A stretch of DNA of 64,000 bases from Paracoccaceae bacterium (GCA_026419405.1 JANZZL010000095.1:1-64000), one strand, 5' to 3'; numbered from the stretch's first letter, positions 17,926-26,460 are shown. Numbers and translations are program-made. The notes: generated by a model from the sequence alone, not told the origin.

Positions 17926-18819
17926 TCAGTGCACGCCTTCGTAGGCTTCCTCGCCCTCGCCGAGGCTGTCCCTGTCGAGGTGGCGCGTATCCGCCTCGGG
18001 GCCTTCGACGAGGCCGAGGTAGGCGCGGTAGAAGACCGCGACGGCGTGCAGGAACACCAGCCCCGCGAAGGCGACCATGAGCACCTTGAACAGGAAGTAG
18101 GCGTCGAAGCCGTTCGGCGAGAAGCTCGTCGTCTCGACGTTCCAGCGCATCGCGCGGGCCTGCATCGTCAGCCGCTCCAGCGTGGAGCTCGCCGAGGGGT
18201 TCGGCACCACCAGGTGCCGCCACATGAAGAACCAGGCGTAGAGCCAGATCAGCACCGCCATCGGCATCATGAAGACGAGCGCGCCGAACATGTCGATCAG
18301 CTTGCGGGCACGGTGGCCGACCTGCGCATAGATCAGGTCCACCCGCACGTGCCCGCCCTGCACGAAGGTGTAGCTGACGGCCAGGCAGATGATCGCCGCG
18401 TTGTAGAGCTTGAGTTCCTCCGACCACCAGGAGAGGTCGCGCGCGAAGCCCTGGCCGAGCGGCGCGAGCTCGATCGTCGAGACCCGGAAGATCCGCTGCA
18501 GGAACACGATCATGATCTGCTGGAGCACCATGATCAGCCCGGCCCAGGCGACGGCCCGGCCGAGCGCGTTGGCGAGCGCCTCGAGCATGCGGACCGCGCC
18601 CCACATCACCGGCCGCCTCCAGAGCCCGACCGCGGTAAGCACCAGGAAGGCCGTGAACACGACGAAGAAGAACTCGACCGAGGCGCCGTAGTAGATGAAC
18701 CGGGCGAGGTTCTCCTTGTCGCGCCAGTCGAGCCAGCTGGCCGGGTGGGTCAGGGCGTGGACGACATTGACGAACGCCTGCCCGATGTTGACGAAGACCC
18801 AGACGATCCCGTCCAGCAT
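17926..18819 (-). CDS. dctQ: TRAP transporter small permease subunit (DctQ)
   Basis: Small membrane subunit of the TRAP transporter. The 297-residue protein is longer than the usual 160-220, with additional N-terminal hydrophobic segments (NLARFIYYGASVEFFFVVFTAFLVL). The conserved core includes AIICLAVSYTFVQGGHVRVDLIYAQVGHRARKLIDMFGALVFMMPMA, where HVRVDLxY is the DctQ hallmark. Its stop is 15 bases before the dctM ATG. The expanded size matches the expanded DctM, implying a specialised transporter subfamily. Confidence 0.88.
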   Translation of the reverse strand: MLDGIVWVFVNIGQAFVNVVHALTHPASWLDWRDKENLARFIYYGASVEFFFVVFTAFLVLTAVGLWRRPVMWGAVRMLEALANALGRAVAWAGLIMVLQQIMIVFLQRIFRVSTIELAPLGQGFARDLSWWSEELKLYNAAIICLAVSYTFVQGGHVRVDLIYAQVGHRARKLIDMFGALVFMMPMAVLIWLYAWFFMWRHLVVPNPSASSTLERLTMQARAMRWNVETTSFSPNGFDAYFLFKVLMVAFAGLVFLHAVAVFYRAYLGLVEGPEADTRHLDRDSLGEGEEAYEGVH

Positions 18820-18914
18820 GCCTCACCCCCCGACTGCCGCCGCCCCCGGCGCGCCCCCGCCCGGCGGTGGCGGAGGGCCCCGGCGGCCGGGGCCCCCGCC
18901 CTGCTCCGCGCGCC

Positions 18915-20000
18915 TCAGCCCAGCACGCGGTCGCGCTGCGCCCGGTAGGTCCCCTCCGACCGGGTGATCCAGGCCGAGGACGAGCGCATCGAGGCCATCG
19001 CGCTGTCGTAGATCTTCTTGTAGAGCTCGTCGCCCATGTTCTCCTGATGCACCTCGTTCGAGGCGCGGCCGAAGGCGTCCCAGACGCTGTCGGGGAACTC
19101 CATGAGCTGCACCCCCGCCGCCTGGAGGCGCTGGAGCGCGGCCGAGTTCTGGCTGAGGAACTGCGCGAGGTTCCACTGGTGGCACTCGGCCGCGGCGATC
19201 TCGATGATCTTCTGCTGCGCCGGGGTCAGGCTCTCGAACACCTCGCGGTTGGTCGCCACCGAGAGGCCCGCGCCGGGCTCGTGGAAGCCGGCGGTGTAGT
19301 AGATCTTGGTGATCTCCTGGAAGCCCGCCTTCTCGTCGGCCCAGGGGCCGATCCACTCGGTCCCGTCGATGGCGCCGGAGGAGAGCGCCTGGTAGACCTC
19401 GCCGCCGGGCAGGTTCTGCACCGAGGCGCCGAGCTTGCCGAGCGCCTTGCCGCCGAGTCCGGGCATGCGGAACTTGAGGCCGTTGAAATCCTCCGGGCCC
19501 TTGATCTCGGTGCGGAACCAGCCACCCGACTGGGCCCCGGTGTTGCCGCCGAGGAAGGACTTCAGCCCGAAGATCTGGCCCAGCTCGTCGTGCAGCTGCA
19601 TGCCGCCCTCGTGGTAGTACCAGTTGGCGAGCTCCTGCGCCGTCATGCCGAAGGGCACGGCGGTGAAGAAGGCATAGCCCGGATGCTGGCCGACGAAGTA
19701 GTAGTCGGCGCCGTGATACATGTCGGCCTGGCCCGAGACGACCGCATCGAAGACCTCGAAGGCGCCCACGAGTTCGCCCGCGGCCTTGAGGTCCACCGTG
19801 AGCTGTCCGTCCGAGAGGGCGCCGATCGTGTCGGCCACCCGCTGCGCGCTGTCGTGCACGCCGGCCAGACCGCGCGTCCAGGTGGTCACCATCGTCAGCG
19901 TCCGGTTGCCCTGCGCGTAGAGCGGCGCGGCGAGGGTCGAGGCGGCGGCCGCCGCGGCGCTTCCGACCGTTGCCTGCCTGATGAACGAACGACGATCCAT
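18915..20000 (-). CDS. dctP: TRAP transporter substrate-binding protein (DctP, TakP-like)
   Basis: Periplasmic binding protein that delivers the substrate to DctQM. The 361-residue protein has a twin-arginine-type signal (RRSFIRQA, residues 3-10, then an alanine-rich stretch to about residue 30). The mature part has LTMVTTWTRGLAGVHDSAQRVADTI, the conserved arginine segment LKFRMPGLGGKAL and GAIDGTEWIGPWADEKAG. These match TakP of Rhodobacter, which binds 2-oxoacids such as pyruvate. Substrate is therefore probably a 2-oxo acid, an inference from family resemblance. First gene of the operon, divergent from the sensor kinase. Confidence 0.87.
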   Translation of the reverse strand: MDRRSFIRQATVGSAAAAAASTLAAPLYAQGNRTLTMVTTWTRGLAGVHDSAQRVADTIGALSDGQLTVDLKAAGELVGAFEVFDAVVSGQADMYHGADYYFVGQHPGYAFFTAVPFGMTAQELANWYYHEGGMQLHDELGQIFGLKSFLGGNTGAQSGGWFRTEIKGPEDFNGLKFRMPGLGGKALGKLGASVQNLPGGEVYQALSSGAIDGTEWIGPWADEKAGFQEITKIYYTAGFHEPGAGLSVATNREVFESLTPAQQKIIEIAAAECHQWNLAQFLSQNSAALQRLQAAGVQLMEFPDSVWDAFGRASNEVHQENMGDELYKKIYDSAMASMRSSSAWITRSEGTYRAQRDRVLG

Positions 20001-20119
20001 CGGATGCGGTCCTCCCCATGTGGCGCCCGGCCATCGACCGGGCGGATCGCTTCGGTGCGCGGACCCTAGCGGCCCCCCCCGCGCAGGGAAATACCCACGA
20101 CTGCGTAGACGCGCGGCGG

Positions 20120-20148
20120 TTGACCCGCGCAGGGGCCGGACGCATGCT
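20120..20148 (+). promoter_or_regulatory. Candidate sigma-70 promoter for the sensor kinase
   Basis: TTGACC (20120-20125) is followed after 17 bases by CATGCT (20143-20148). The -35 is a good match and the -10 moderate. It sits 26 bases before the preferred GTG start in the 173-base divergent region shared with dctP. Confidence 0.35.
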
Positions 20149-20173
20149 TTGCCCCGCCACGGGGAGGAGGCGC

Positions 20174-21607
20174 GTGCCGCAGGGAATGCAGCAGCCGGTG
20201 CGGGTCGGGGGGGGCAGCGCGCGTCCCGGCCTGCGGCTGCTGTTCATGGCCGCGCTGCCCATGCTGCTTGCCGTCGCCGCCATCGTGGCCGTGGTGACGG
20301 TGCAGTCGCGCGCCGCCGCCGAGCGCGAGATCGCCGCGCTCGAGGAACGGCTTCTGGCCGCCAAGAAGGAGGAGCTCAGGAACTACATCTCGATCGCGCG
20401 CACCGCCTTCGGGGCGATCTACGGCAACGCCCTGCCCGACGACGCGCGGGCCAAGCGCGAGGTCATGCAGCTTCTGGCCGCAATGCTCTACGGGCAGGAC
20501 GGCTACTTCTTCGTCTTCGACTACGACGGCTGGAACCTCGTCGCGCCGCGGCAGACGCAGCTCATCAACCGGAACTGGCTCGGCCTGACCGACAGCGAGG
20601 GAACCCCGATCACCGCCCGCTTCATCGAGATCGCCCGCCAGGGCGGGGGCTACCACACCCACCTGTGGTGGAAGCCGACCACCGGGGAGGAGGCCGAGAT
20701 GGTGACCTACGTCATCGGCCTGCAGGACTGGCGCTGGGCGGTGGGGACGGGCATCTTCATCGACGACGTGCGCGAGACCGTCGCCGCCGCGCGGGCCGAG
20801 ACCGAGGCGCGCGTGCGCCGCTCGTTCCTCTACTTCGGGGCGATCACGCTCTCGGGGCTCCTGCTTGTCTTCCTCTCCGGCCTCACCCTGAACCTGCGCG
20901 AGCGGCGGCTTGCCGACGCCCGGCTCAAGGCGCTGACCCAGCGCGTGTTCGACACCCAGGAGGAGGAGCGCGGCCGGGTCGCGCGCGAACTCCACGATTC
21001 GGTCAGCCAGATGCTCGTCGGCGTCCGCTACGCGCTCGAGCTCGCCCGGCGGCGGCTCCGGGCGGGGGACGCGCGCGCCGCGGAGAGCCTCGAGAAGGGG
21101 ATCGACACGCTGTCAGGCACCATCCAGGAGGTGCGGCGCATCAGCCGCGACCTGCGGCCCGGCGTGCTCGACGACCTGGGCCTCGGCCCGGCGCTGAAGG
21201 CGCTGGTCGAGGAGTTCGGCCGGCGCACCGGGATCGAGACCGAATTCCAGACCGTGGTGTTCCGCAACCGGCTGGACCAGGAGGCCAAGATCGCGCTCTA
21301 CCGGATCGCGCAGGAGGCGCTCACCAATATCGAGCGGCATTCCGGCGCGACCCGGGTCTCGGTGATGGTGCGCGGCCACAAGCAGGGGGCGATCCTGCGC
21401 ATCCAGGACAACGGCCACGGCTTCGCACCCCAGGCCGGGGCACGCGCCGACGGCGCCGGGCTTGGCCTGCGCAACATGCAGGAGCGCATCGAGAAGCTTG
21501 ACGGAACGCTCCGCATCCTGTCCTCGCGGTCGGGCACGCTGATCGAGGCCGAGGTGCCGCTGACCCACATGCTCCCGCCATCGTCCAAGTCGCAGGAAAG
21601 CGCATGA
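20174..21607 (+). CDS. Sensor histidine kinase with Cache domain (NarL-type HisKA_3)
   Basis: Inner-membrane sensor kinase of 477 residues. A first transmembrane helix (about 21-43) leads to a periplasmic Cache-type domain (about 55-210, with GYFFVFDYDGWNLVAPRQ and WRWAVGTGIFIDDV). A second helix (about 217-240) is followed by the HisKA_3 dimerisation helix with the phospho-acceptor His in RELHDSVSQ near residue 273. The ATPase boxes are LYRIAQEALTNIERHS, RIQDNGHGF and GLGLRNMQERI. GTG 20174 is preferred because GGGGAGGAGG lies just upstream; an ATG at 20186 is possible. It ends overlapping its response regulator and faces the TRAP operon. Confidence 0.9.
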   Translation: MPQGMQQPVRVGGGSARPGLRLLFMAALPMLLAVAAIVAVVTVQSRAAAEREIAALEERLLAAKKEELRNYISIARTAFGAIYGNALPDDARAKREVMQLLAAMLYGQDGYFFVFDYDGWNLVAPRQTQLINRNWLGLTDSEGTPITARFIEIARQGGGYHTHLWWKPTTGEEAEMVTYVIGLQDWRWAVGTGIFIDDVRETVAAARAETEARVRRSFLYFGAITLSGLLLVFLSGLTLNLRERRLADARLKALTQRVFDTQEEERGRVARELHDSVSQMLVGVRYALELARRRLRAGDARAAESLEKGIDTLSGTIQEVRRISRDLRPGVLDDLGLGPALKALVEEFGRRTGIETEFQTVVFRNRLDQEAKIALYRIAQEALTNIERHSGATRVSVMVRGHKQGAILRIQDNGHGFAPQAGARADGAGLGLRNMQERIEKLDGTLRILSSRSGTLIEAEVPLTHMLPPSSKSQESA

Positions 21608-22263
21608 CGCATCTCCGCGCCCTTCCCCCCCGCCCCGTCCGCGTCGTCATCGTGGACGACCATCCGCTCGTCGCCGAAGGGATCGAGGCCCTGCTCGAGA
21701 CCTACGAGGACATCGAGGTCGTGGGCACGCTGAGGAACGGCGCCGAGGCGGTGAGCGAGGTCGAGCGCCTTGCCCCCGACGTGATGCTGCTTGACCTCAA
21801 CATGCCGAAGGTGGGCGGGATCGCCGCGACCGAGATGATCCTCGAACGCCGCCCCGGAACCCGCATCCTGATCCTGTCGATGCACGACAGCCCCGAATAC
21901 ATCTCGGCCGCGCTGGCGCACGGCGCCATGGGCTACGTGCTCAAGGACGTGCCGACCGAGGAGATCAGGGTGGCGATCGATGCCGTCATGCGGGGCGAGC
22001 GCTACCTCTGCACCGGCGCCGAGGCCGCGCTGGCCCCGGCCACCGCCGACGGGCGCGAGCCGCTCACCTCGCGGGAGCAGACGATCCTTCTGCTGCTTGC
22101 CGAGGGCCGCTCCAACAAGCAGGTCGCGCTGGCGCTCGACATCTCGGTGCGCACGGTCGAGACCCACCGCAAGAACATCAAGCGCAAGCTCGGCATCGCC
22201 TCCACCGCCGGACTGACGCGCTATGCCCTCGAGCACGGCGTGCTCCAGGGAACCGGCCGCTAG
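21604..22263 (+). CDS. LuxR/NarL-family response regulator
   Basis: A 219-residue two-component regulator. The receiver domain (about 12-130) contains the acidic pair VDDHPLV, the phospho-acceptor in VMLLDLNMPKVGG near residue 62, and LSMHDSPEYISAALAHGAMGYVLKDV with the switch Thr/Ser and Lys. The C-terminal helix-turn-helix (about 150-215) reads LTSREQTILLLLAEGRSNKQVALALDISVRTVETHRKNIKRKL. It is partnered with the overlapping Cache-kinase (ATGA). The gene arrangement suggests it controls the divergent TRAP transporter genes. Confidence 0.93.
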   Translation: MTHLRALPPRPVRVVIVDDHPLVAEGIEALLETYEDIEVVGTLRNGAEAVSEVERLAPDVMLLDLNMPKVGGIAATEMILERRPGTRILILSMHDSPEYISAALAHGAMGYVLKDVPTEEIRVAIDAVMRGERYLCTGAEAALAPATADGREPLTSREQTILLLLAEGRSNKQVALALDISVRTVETHRKNIKRKLGIASTAGLTRYALEHGVLQGTGR

Positions 22264-22351
22264 AGCAGCGAAGTTGCGCGCTGGCGGCGCGCCGGGCAAG
22301 ATCGGCAAAGCCGCGGGGCGCCCTGCGACAGATCATTCCGCCGATTGCCGG

Positions 22352-22380
22352 TTGACCTCCCCCGCGGCCGAACCTACTCT
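22352..22380 (+). promoter_or_regulatory. Candidate promoter of the ilvB leader
   Basis: TTGACC (22352-22357) and TACTCT (22375-22380) are separated by 17 bases. A start about seven bases on would give a leader RNA of roughly 120 bases that carries the leader peptide and terminator described next. Confidence 0.5.
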
Positions 22381-22409
22381 CCGCCCACCCTGGGAGAGGA
22401 CCGCTGCGG

Positions 22410-22457
22410 ATGGCCGGCATTCTCGTAATCGTGAGGACATGGCGCATGGGCCGCTGA
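22410..22457 (+). CDS. ilv leader peptide
   Basis: A 15-codon reading frame MAGILVIVRTWRMGR with five consecutive Ile, Leu and Val codons (ATT CTC GTA ATC GTG, 22419-22433). A GGGAGAGGA ribosome site (22392-22400) lies nine bases before the ATG. Clustered branched-chain codons just before a terminator and ilvB are the classic signature of transcription attenuation: slow translation when these charged tRNAs are scarce should allow readthrough. Too short to be found by length-based gene calling. Confidence 0.88.
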   Translation: MAGILVIVRTWRMGR

Positions 22458-22510
22458 CCCGGACCCCGAGGAGATCCCATGCGCCCCCGACCGACCCTCG
22501 GGGGCTTTTT
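22441..22510 (+). terminator. ilvB attenuator: terminator with competing hairpin
   Basis: The terminator stem GCCCCCGA (22483-22490) and TCGGGGGC (22498-22505) closes a seven-base loop and is followed by five T (22506-22510). A competing perfect 10-bp pairing joins GGCGCATGGG (22441-22450), inside the leader peptide, with CCCATGCGCC (22476-22485), overlapping the terminator's left arm. CCCCGAGG (22464-22471) can also pair with CCTCGGGG (22496-22503), consuming the right arm. A ribosome finishing the leader peptide would cover the first segment and allow the terminator to form. Confidence 0.88.
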
Positions 22511-22538
22511 GCTGCGTGACGTGCGGAACGGAGAACGG

Positions 22539-24287
22539 ATGATGTCGCGGGAGATGACCGGCGCGAAGATGGTGGTCCAGGCGCTGAAGGATCAGGGCGT
22601 CGAGGTCGTGTTCGGCTATCCCGGCGGCGCGGTGCTGCCGATCTACGACGAGCTTTTCCAGCAGGACGGGATCCGCCACATCCTTGTCCGTCACGAGCAG
22701 GGCGCGGTGCACATGGCCGAGGGCTACGCCCGGTCCACCGGCAGGCCCGGCGTCGTGCTGGTCACCTCCGGCCCCGGCGCGACCAACGCGGTGACCGGCA
22801 TGGTCGATGCGCTGATGGATTCGATCCCGATCGTCGTCCTGACCGGACAGGTGCCGACCTTCATGATCGGCTCCGACGCCTTCCAGGAGGCCGACACGGT
22901 GGGCATCACCCGCCCTGCCACCAAGCACAACTGGCTGGTGAAGGAGACCGACCGGCTGGCCGAGACCATCCACCGCGCCTTCCACGTGGCCACCCACGGC
23001 CGGCCCGGCCCGGTGCTGATCGACATCCCCAAGGACGTGCAGTTCGCCACCGGCACCTACGTGCCGCCGCAGAAGGCGGCCACCGGCTACTACCAGCCGC
23101 AGGTCAAGGGCGACATCGAAGTCATCACCAGGCTGGTCGAGGCCATGGAGAAGGCCGAACGGCCGGTGTTCTACACCGGGGGCGGCGTCATCAACTCCGG
23201 CCCCGCCGCCTCGCAGCTGCTGCGCGAGCTGGTCGATGCGACCGGCTTCCCGATCACCTCCACGCTGATGGGCCTCGGCGCCTACCCGGCCAGCGGGAAG
23301 AACTGGCTCGGCATGCTCGGGATGCACGGGCTCTACGAGGCCAACCTCGCGATGCACGGCTGCGACCTGATGATCAACGTCGGCGCCCGCTTCGACGACC
23401 GCATCACCGGGCGCATCGCCGACTTCAGCCCGCGGTCGCGCAAGGCCCACATCGACATCGACCCCTCGTCGATCAACAAGGTGATCCATGCCGACTTCCC
23501 GATCCTGGGCGACGTGGCCCACGTGCTCGAGGACCTGCTGAAGGTCTGGAAGGCGCGCGGCCGCAAGACCAACCGCGAGGCGCTGGCCCGGTGGTGGGCG
23601 CAGATCGAGGAGTGGCGCAAGGTCGATTGCCTGCGCTACCGGCCGTCCGAGACGACGATCAAGCCGCAGTATGCGATCCAGCGCCTCGAGGCGCTGACCA
23701 GGGGCCGCGACCGCTACGTCTGCACCGAGGTGGGCCAGCACCAGATGTGGGCGGCGCAGTTCATGAAGTTCGAGGCGCCCAACCGCTGGATGACCTCCGG
23801 GGGCCTCGGCACCATGGGCTACGGCCTGCCCGCCTCGATCGGCGTGCAGATCGCCCATCCCGAAGCGCTGGTCATCAACGTCGCCGGCGAGGCGAGCTGG
23901 CTGATGAACATGCAGGAGATGGGCACCGCCGTGCAGTTCCGCGCCCCCGTCAAGCAGTTCATCCTGAACAACGAACGCCTCGGCATGGTGCGCCAGTGGC
24001 AGGAGCTCCTGCACGGCGAGCGCTATTCGCATTCCTGGTCCGAGGCGCTGCCCGACTTCGTGAAGCTGGCCGAGGCCTTCGGCTGCAAGGGCATCCATTG
24101 CCGCGACCCCAAGGAGCTCGACGACGCGATCATGGAGATGATCGACCACGACGGGCCGGTGATCTTCGACTGCCTGGTGGAGAAGCACGAGAACTGCTTC
24201 CCGATGATCCCCTCGGGCAAGCCGCACAACGAGATGCTGCTTTCCGCCGATGCCGAGGCATTCCGCTCGGGGGCGGTGCTGGTGTGA
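22539..24287 (+). CDS. ilvB: Acetolactate synthase, large (catalytic) subunit
   Basis: TPP- and FAD-dependent enzyme that makes 2-acetolactate or 2-aceto-2-hydroxybutyrate for valine, leucine and isoleucine. The 582-residue protein has the catalytic Glu region LVRHEQGAVHMAEGYAR, TSGPGATNAVTGMVDALMDSIPIVVLTGQ, the FAD domain SFPITSTLMGLGAYPA-like segment, and the TPP motif VINVAGEASWLMNMQEMGT with NNERLGMVRQWQELLH. The ATG at 22539 is favoured because GGAG lies six bases upstream; an earlier in-frame ATG at 22479 lies inside the attenuator terminator. Expression is expected to depend on the upstream attenuator. Confidence 0.96.
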   Translation: MMSREMTGAKMVVQALKDQGVEVVFGYPGGAVLPIYDELFQQDGIRHILVRHEQGAVHMAEGYARSTGRPGVVLVTSGPGATNAVTGMVDALMDSIPIVVLTGQVPTFMIGSDAFQEADTVGITRPATKHNWLVKETDRLAETIHRAFHVATHGRPGPVLIDIPKDVQFATGTYVPPQKAATGYYQPQVKGDIEVITRLVEAMEKAERPVFYTGGGVINSGPAASQLLRELVDATGFPITSTLMGLGAYPASGKNWLGMLGMHGLYEANLAMHGCDLMINVGARFDDRITGRIADFSPRSRKAHIDIDPSSINKVIHADFPILGDVAHVLEDLLKVWKARGRKTNREALARWWAQIEEWRKVDCLRYRPSETTIKPQYAIQRLEALTRGRDRYVCTEVGQHQMWAAQFMKFEAPNRWMTSGGLGTMGYGLPASIGVQIAHPEALVINVAGEASWLMNMQEMGTAVQFRAPVKQFILNNERLGMVRQWQELLHGERYSHSWSEALPDFVKLAEAFGCKGIHCRDPKELDDAIMEMIDHDGPVIFDCLVEKHENCFPMIPSGKPHNEMLLSADAEAFRSGAVLV

Positions 24288-24347
24288 TGCGCCCGGACCC
24301 CGGGGAACCTTCCGGGGGCCGGCCAGCCAGCCGAAGGCTGATCACGG

Positions 24348-25349
24348 ATGACCCTTCCCGCCGAGTCCAGCGTCAAGGCCCGCGACCTGTCGCTGGATGT
24401 TGCCAAGGGCGTCGGCATCCTTCTGGTCATGATCGGCCATGCCTGGCGCGGCCTCGACTCGGCCGGCATGATCGCAAACCCCGACCTGTTCCGCCTGATC
24501 GACCGGCTGATCTGCAACTTCCACATGCCGATGTTCTTCATCCTCTCCGGCATGACCTTCCAGGCTGGGGCGCTCCGCCGCCCGCTGGCCGAGGCGGCGA
24601 GCAGCCGCCTGACCCGGCTGATCTGGCCGCTGGTCCTCTGGACCTACCTCTTCGCCGCCGCGCGCCTCGCCGCCGGGGACGCGGCCAGCACCCGGATGGA
24701 TGGCTGGCAAGGCCTGGCCTTCTGGCCCCTGCCGCCGCGCGACCATTTCCGGTTTCTCTGGGCGCTGTTCCTCCAGCACCTCGCCGTGCTTGGCCTGATC
24801 CGGCTCGTCACCGGCCCTCTGCCCGCGCCGGCCTGGGCGATGCTGGCTGCGCTCATCGTGCTGGGCTCCAGCTTCACCCCTTACGGCCTGACCCCCTGGA
24901 CCTTCGGCGCGCTGACCTATGCCGGCGCCTTCCTGACCGGCCTCGCGCTTGGCCAGACGCGCGTCCGGCCGGAAGGCCTGACGGCCCTGGTCATCGCGGC
25001 CCTCGCCTTCATCGGGTTGCAGGTGCTCGGCTTCCGCCTGCCCGAGACGCTGCTTGCCACCCAACTCCTCGGCATCGCGCTCTCGCTTTCCGCGCTGGCG
25101 GTGATCCATGCGCTCAGCGCGGGGCGCAGCGGGCGCCTCTTGCGCCTTTTCGCCTGGCTCGGCATCTCCTCCATGGGGATCTACCTCGCCCATACCGTCC
25201 TTTTCGCCGGCACCCGCGCGGTGCTCTCGCGCCTGATGCCGGACCTCTCCCTGCACATGGTCGCCGGGACGCTGGCCGGGATCATCGGCCTGCTTGCGAT
25301 CCACGCCGTCATCCGCCGTATCGGCCGTCCGACCTGGATCGGCCTCTAG
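24348..25349 (+). CDS. Acyltransferase 3 family membrane protein
   Basis: A 333-residue, roughly ten-helix membrane acyltransferase (OafA/WecH type) that O-acylates sugars or other surface molecules. The family opening is SLDVAKGVGILLVMIGHAWRGL with the catalytic-site His near residue 36, then FHMPMFFILSGMTFQAG near residue 60. The rest is a run of hydrophobic helices to SMGIYLAHTVLFAGTRAVL. It is inserted between ilvB and ilvN with 60-base and 34-base gaps, so it is probably transcribed with them and under the same attenuator. Its substrate is unknown. Confidence 0.87.
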   Translation: MTLPAESSVKARDLSLDVAKGVGILLVMIGHAWRGLDSAGMIANPDLFRLIDRLICNFHMPMFFILSGMTFQAGALRRPLAEAASSRLTRLIWPLVLWTYLFAAARLAAGDAASTRMDGWQGLAFWPLPPRDHFRFLWALFLQHLAVLGLIRLVTGPLPAPAWAMLAALIVLGSSFTPYGLTPWTFGALTYAGAFLTGLALGQTRVRPEGLTALVIAALAFIGLQVLGFRLPETLLATQLLGIALSLSALAVIHALSAGRSGRLLRLFAWLGISSMGIYLAHTVLFAGTRAVLSRLMPDLSLHMVAGTLAGIIGLLAIHAVIRRIGRPTWIGL

Positions 25350-25383
25350 ACCCCATGCCACCCCTCAACGGAAGGTGATTCCC

Positions 25384-25956
25384 GTGTCCGCGCTGAACAT
25401 CAAGAAGGGCTCCTCCAGCCATTCCGCCTACGATCTGCGATCCAGCTACGCCGACGTCGCGGAAACCCATACGCTCGCCGTGGTCGTGGACAACGAGGCC
25501 GGGGTGCTGGCGCGCGTCATCGGCCTGTTCTCGGGGCGCGGCTACAACATCGACAGCCTGACCGTGGCCGAGGTGGACCACACCGGGCATCGCAGCCGGA
25601 TCACGCTGGTCACCACCGGCACGCCGCAGGTGATCGAGCAGATCAAGGCCCAGCTCGGGCGGCTGGTGCCGGTGCACGAGGTGCACGACCTCACGGTCGA
25701 GGGGCCGGCCGTCCAGAGGGAGCTTGCGCTCTTCAAGGTGGCGGGCACGGGCGAGAAGCGGGTCGAGGCGCTGCGCCTGGCCGACATCTTCCGGGCGAGC
25801 GTCGTCGACTCCACGCTGGAGAGCTTCATCTTCGAGATCACCGGCACCTCCGAGAAGATCGACGCCTTCGCCGATCTGATGCGGCCGCTCGGCCTCGTCG
25901 AGATGGCCCGGACCGGCATCGCCGCCCTCTCGCGCGGCTCCTCGCGCAGGAACTGA
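25384..25956 (+). CDS. ilvN: Acetolactate synthase, small (regulatory) subunit
   Basis: Regulatory partner of IlvB that confers valine feedback inhibition. The 190-residue protein has an N-terminal ACT domain (about residues 25-100: THTLAVVVDNEAGVLARVIGLFSGRGYNIDSLTVAEVDHTGHRSRITLV) and the C-terminal ALS_ss domain (VHEVHDLTVEGPAVQRELALFKV). The GTG at 25384 is preferred: family members begin SALNIKKGSSSHSAYDLRSSYAD and GGAAGG lies about eight bases upstream. An earlier GTG (25375) is in frame but falls within the ribosome site. Confidence 0.92.
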   Translation: MSALNIKKGSSSHSAYDLRSSYADVAETHTLAVVVDNEAGVLARVIGLFSGRGYNIDSLTVAEVDHTGHRSRITLVTTGTPQVIEQIKAQLGRLVPVHEVHDLTVEGPAVQRELALFKVAGTGEKRVEALRLADIFRASVVDSTLESFIFEITGTSEKIDAFADLMRPLGLVEMARTGIAALSRGSSRRN

Positions 25957-26004
25957 GCCGCGCGCGCGAGAGCGGACGGGCCGCGCTGGGCCGCGCGCGC
26001 GGAC

Positions 26005-26042
26005 GGGGCACCCCGGCGCTGGGGAGACGCCGGGGGCCCCTT
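26005..26042. terminator. Terminator after ilvN, shared with convergent EF-hand gene
   Basis: GGGGC, one-base bulge, CCCCGGCG (26005-26018) pairs with CGCCGGGG-GCCCC (26028-26040) across a nine-base loop, a 13-bp stem. It lies between two convergent genes. The U-tract is weak, so this may be a bidirectional or Rho-assisted terminator. Confidence 0.55.
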
Positions 26043-26058
26043 CGTCGGCCGGCGGGCG

Positions 26059-26292
26059 TCAGTTGGCCAGCGTGCCGGCGTCCTGGGCGGCCTTCAGTTC
26101 GTCGGGATCGACCGCGCCGTCGCCGTTCGCGTCGATCGTCGCGAAGGTCTCGGCCGTCAGGTCGGGATAGGCCGCCATCAGCTCCTCCAGCGAGTAGGTG
26201 CCGTTGCCGTCGGCATCGGTGACCTCCTGCGCGACGGCTGCCGCGGCGAGGCCGGCCAGCGACGCGGCGGCGGCGATCAGGATCTTCTTCAT
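26059..26292 (-). CDS. Secreted small EF-hand protein
   Basis: A 77-residue exported protein. Residues 1-21 (MKKILIAAAASLAGLAAAAVA) are a signal peptide. The mature part has one canonical EF-hand loop, DANGDGAVDPDE, near residues 54-65, and a degenerate first one, DADGNGTYSLEE, near 25-36. It probably binds calcium in the periplasm; role unknown. The ATG is supported by AAGGAG upstream. It is similar to the neighbouring gene at 26461-26736, with the shared pattern YSLEEL, YP-LT--TFA-ID-NGDG, consistent with a tandem duplication. Confidence 0.85.
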   Translation of the reverse strand: MKKILIAAAASLAGLAAAAVAQEVTDADGNGTYSLEELMAAYPDLTAETFATIDANGDGAVDPDELKAAQDAGTLAN

Positions 26293-26460
26293 GACGGTCT
26301 CCTTGCTGTTTGCTGTCGTCAGATGATCGAGGGTCTTGCCTGCCCTCACCCCTCATGACGCAGCGGGCGGCCCGCCCTTCCCTGCCCGGGTCGCGGCCGC
26401 CTCCGCCCGGCAGCGGCCCGCCGGAACCGCGCCGGACCGGCGGCGGGGGACCGCCGAGGC

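Noticed and set aside
22479-22538. An earlier ATG for ilvB that would add 20 residues
   Set aside because: It falls inside the attenuator terminator and has no ribosome site; the ATG at 22539 does.
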